Source: Pseudomonadota bacterium (GTDB taxonomy: Bacteria; Pseudomonadota; Alphaproteobacteria; Acetobacterales; Acetobacteraceae). Taken from it: a stretch of DNA of 15,549 bases. Positions 14,866-15,549 of the stretch are shown one piece after another (the first letter of the stretch is position 1; the number at the start of each line of letters is the position of its first letter). The stretch covers positions 1 to 15,549 of the forward strand of contig JAJXXT010000016.1 of the NCBI GenBank assembly GCA_021780935.1, written 5' to 3'. The translations under genes and the position numbers were made by a program. The notes beneath the pieces were generated by a model that saw nothing but the letters and a program-made list of their open reading frames with translations, ran no database searches and was not told where the DNA came from.

Positions 14866-15549
14866 ATGAGCGCAGAACAAACGCGGGTCGGGGTGATCGG
14901 GCTCGGCTCGATGGGCATGGGCGTGGCCCTGAACCTCGCGCGCCAGGGCTTCGCCGTCTTCGGCTGCGACATCAATGAACAGGCCAGGGCGGACCTCGCC
15001 GCCGCCGGCGGCACCGCGCTCGCCAGCCCCGCGCAGCTCCCCGCCGACCTCGACGCGGTCATCGTGCTGGTGGTCAACGACGCCCAGGTGCAGACGGTGC
15101 TGTTCGGCGCCGAGGGCTGCGCCGGGCGCCTCGCCGCCGGGACCGTGGTGATCTGCTCGGCCACCGTCGCCCCCGCGGCGGCGCGGGCGACCGGCGAGAA
15201 GCTCGCCGCAGCCGGGCTCGCCATGCTCGATGCCCCCGTCTCCGGCGGCGCCGCCGGCGCGCGCGCGGGAACGATGACGGTGATGGCTTCCGGCAGCGAG
15301 GCCGCCTTCGCCGCCGCCGAGCCGGTGCTGGCAGCGATCGCGGCCAAGGTCTGGCGGCTCGGCGCGGAGATCGGCGTCGGCTCGACGGTGAAGATGGTCA
15401 ACCAGCTCCTCGCCGGGGTGCACATCGCCGCCGCCGCCGAGGCAATGGCGCTGGGCATCCGCGCCGGCGCGGACCCGCAGACACTCTACGATGTCATCTC
15501 CACCTCCGCCGGCAGTTCCTGGATGTGGCAGAACCGCGTGCCGCACATC
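14866..15549 (+). CDS. 3-hydroxyisobutyrate dehydrogenase family oxidoreductase, probably L-threonate dehydrogenase type (runs off the right edge)
   Basis: The first 228 codons are present. The Rossmann NAD(P)-binding motif GLGSMGMGVALNLA lies at 12-25, the substrate-binding motif DAPVSGGAAGARAGTMTVMASG at 122-143, and the catalytic Lys176 with Asn179 in GSTVKMVNQLL. The family includes 3-hydroxyisobutyrate, tartronate semialdehyde and L-threonate dehydrogenases. HIAAAAEAMALGIRAG and the later SAGSSWMWQNRVPH recall the LtnD group, but the rest of the gene and any kinase/aldolase partners (ltnK, ltnC/otnC, otnI) lie outside the window. The exact substrate is therefore open. The ATG at 14866 has a good GAGGAGA ribosome binding site, and the upstream gap is 40 bp. 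Confidence 0.88.
   Translation, partial: MSAEQTRVGVIGLGSMGMGVALNLARQGFAVFGCDINEQARADLAAAGGTALASPAQLPADLDAVIVLVVNDAQVQTVLFGAEGCAGRLAAGTVVICSATVAPAAARATGEKLAAAGLAMLDAPVSGGAAGARAGTMTVMASGSEAAFAAAEPVLAAIAAKVWRLGAEIGVGSTVKMVNQLLAGVHIAAAAEAMALGIRAGADPQTLYDVISTSAGSSWMWQNRVPHI

Overview
The window is GC-rich, densely packed bacterial chromosome. Two things point to an alphaproteobacterium, most likely Rhodospirillales and possibly Acetobacteraceae. One is the gene content and order: tRNA-Leu-tig-clpP-clpX-lon, next to yfgM-bamB-der. The other is RpoH-type promoters of the alphaproteobacterial form CTTG-N17/18-CYTATnT. The family assignment is an inference from protein sequence character; no 16S gene is present. 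No phage, transposase, CRISPR array or toxin-type island is visible. I read this as an ordinary core-genome region with some unusual non-coding structure.

Positions 1-4492 (minus strand) hold a proteostasis locus. Read in the direction of transcription it is tRNA-Leu(UAG), trigger factor (tig), ClpP, ClpX and the N-terminal part of Lon, which runs off the left edge. Each protein-gene junction (tig/clpP, clpP/clpX, clpX/lon) carries a hairpin that overlaps or touches a candidate promoter for the next gene. Two of these promoters resemble heat-shock (RpoH) sites.

Positions 4551-7941 (minus strand) hold a tight operon of yfgM-like TPR membrane protein, bamB-like lipoprotein and the GTPase der. 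The junctions are TGATG and TGA-CC-ATG, so the three are probably translationally coupled. Together they serve outer-membrane protein assembly, envelope chaperone function and ribosome biogenesis. The leader upstream of yfgM contains three copies of an 18-bp tandem repeat.

Positions 8102-10697 (plus strand) hold a small, probably conserved, secreted or lipid-anchored hypothetical protein, followed by otsB and otsA for trehalose synthesis. A 106-bp palindromic intergenic element sits between otsA and the convergent GST gene.

Positions 10843-13206 (minus strand) hold a DUF423 membrane protein, a phasin, QueE (queuosine precursor synthesis) and a glutathione S-transferase. Positions 13284-15549 (plus strand) hold a proline iminopeptidase, a DUF4142-like lipoprotein and the first 228 codons of a 3-hydroxyisobutyrate/L-threonate dehydrogenase that runs off the right edge.

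No stretch longer than 300 bases lacks a gene. The largest gaps are 681-887 (lon leader and promoter), 7942-8101 (yfgM leader repeats) and 10698-10842 (palindromic element).
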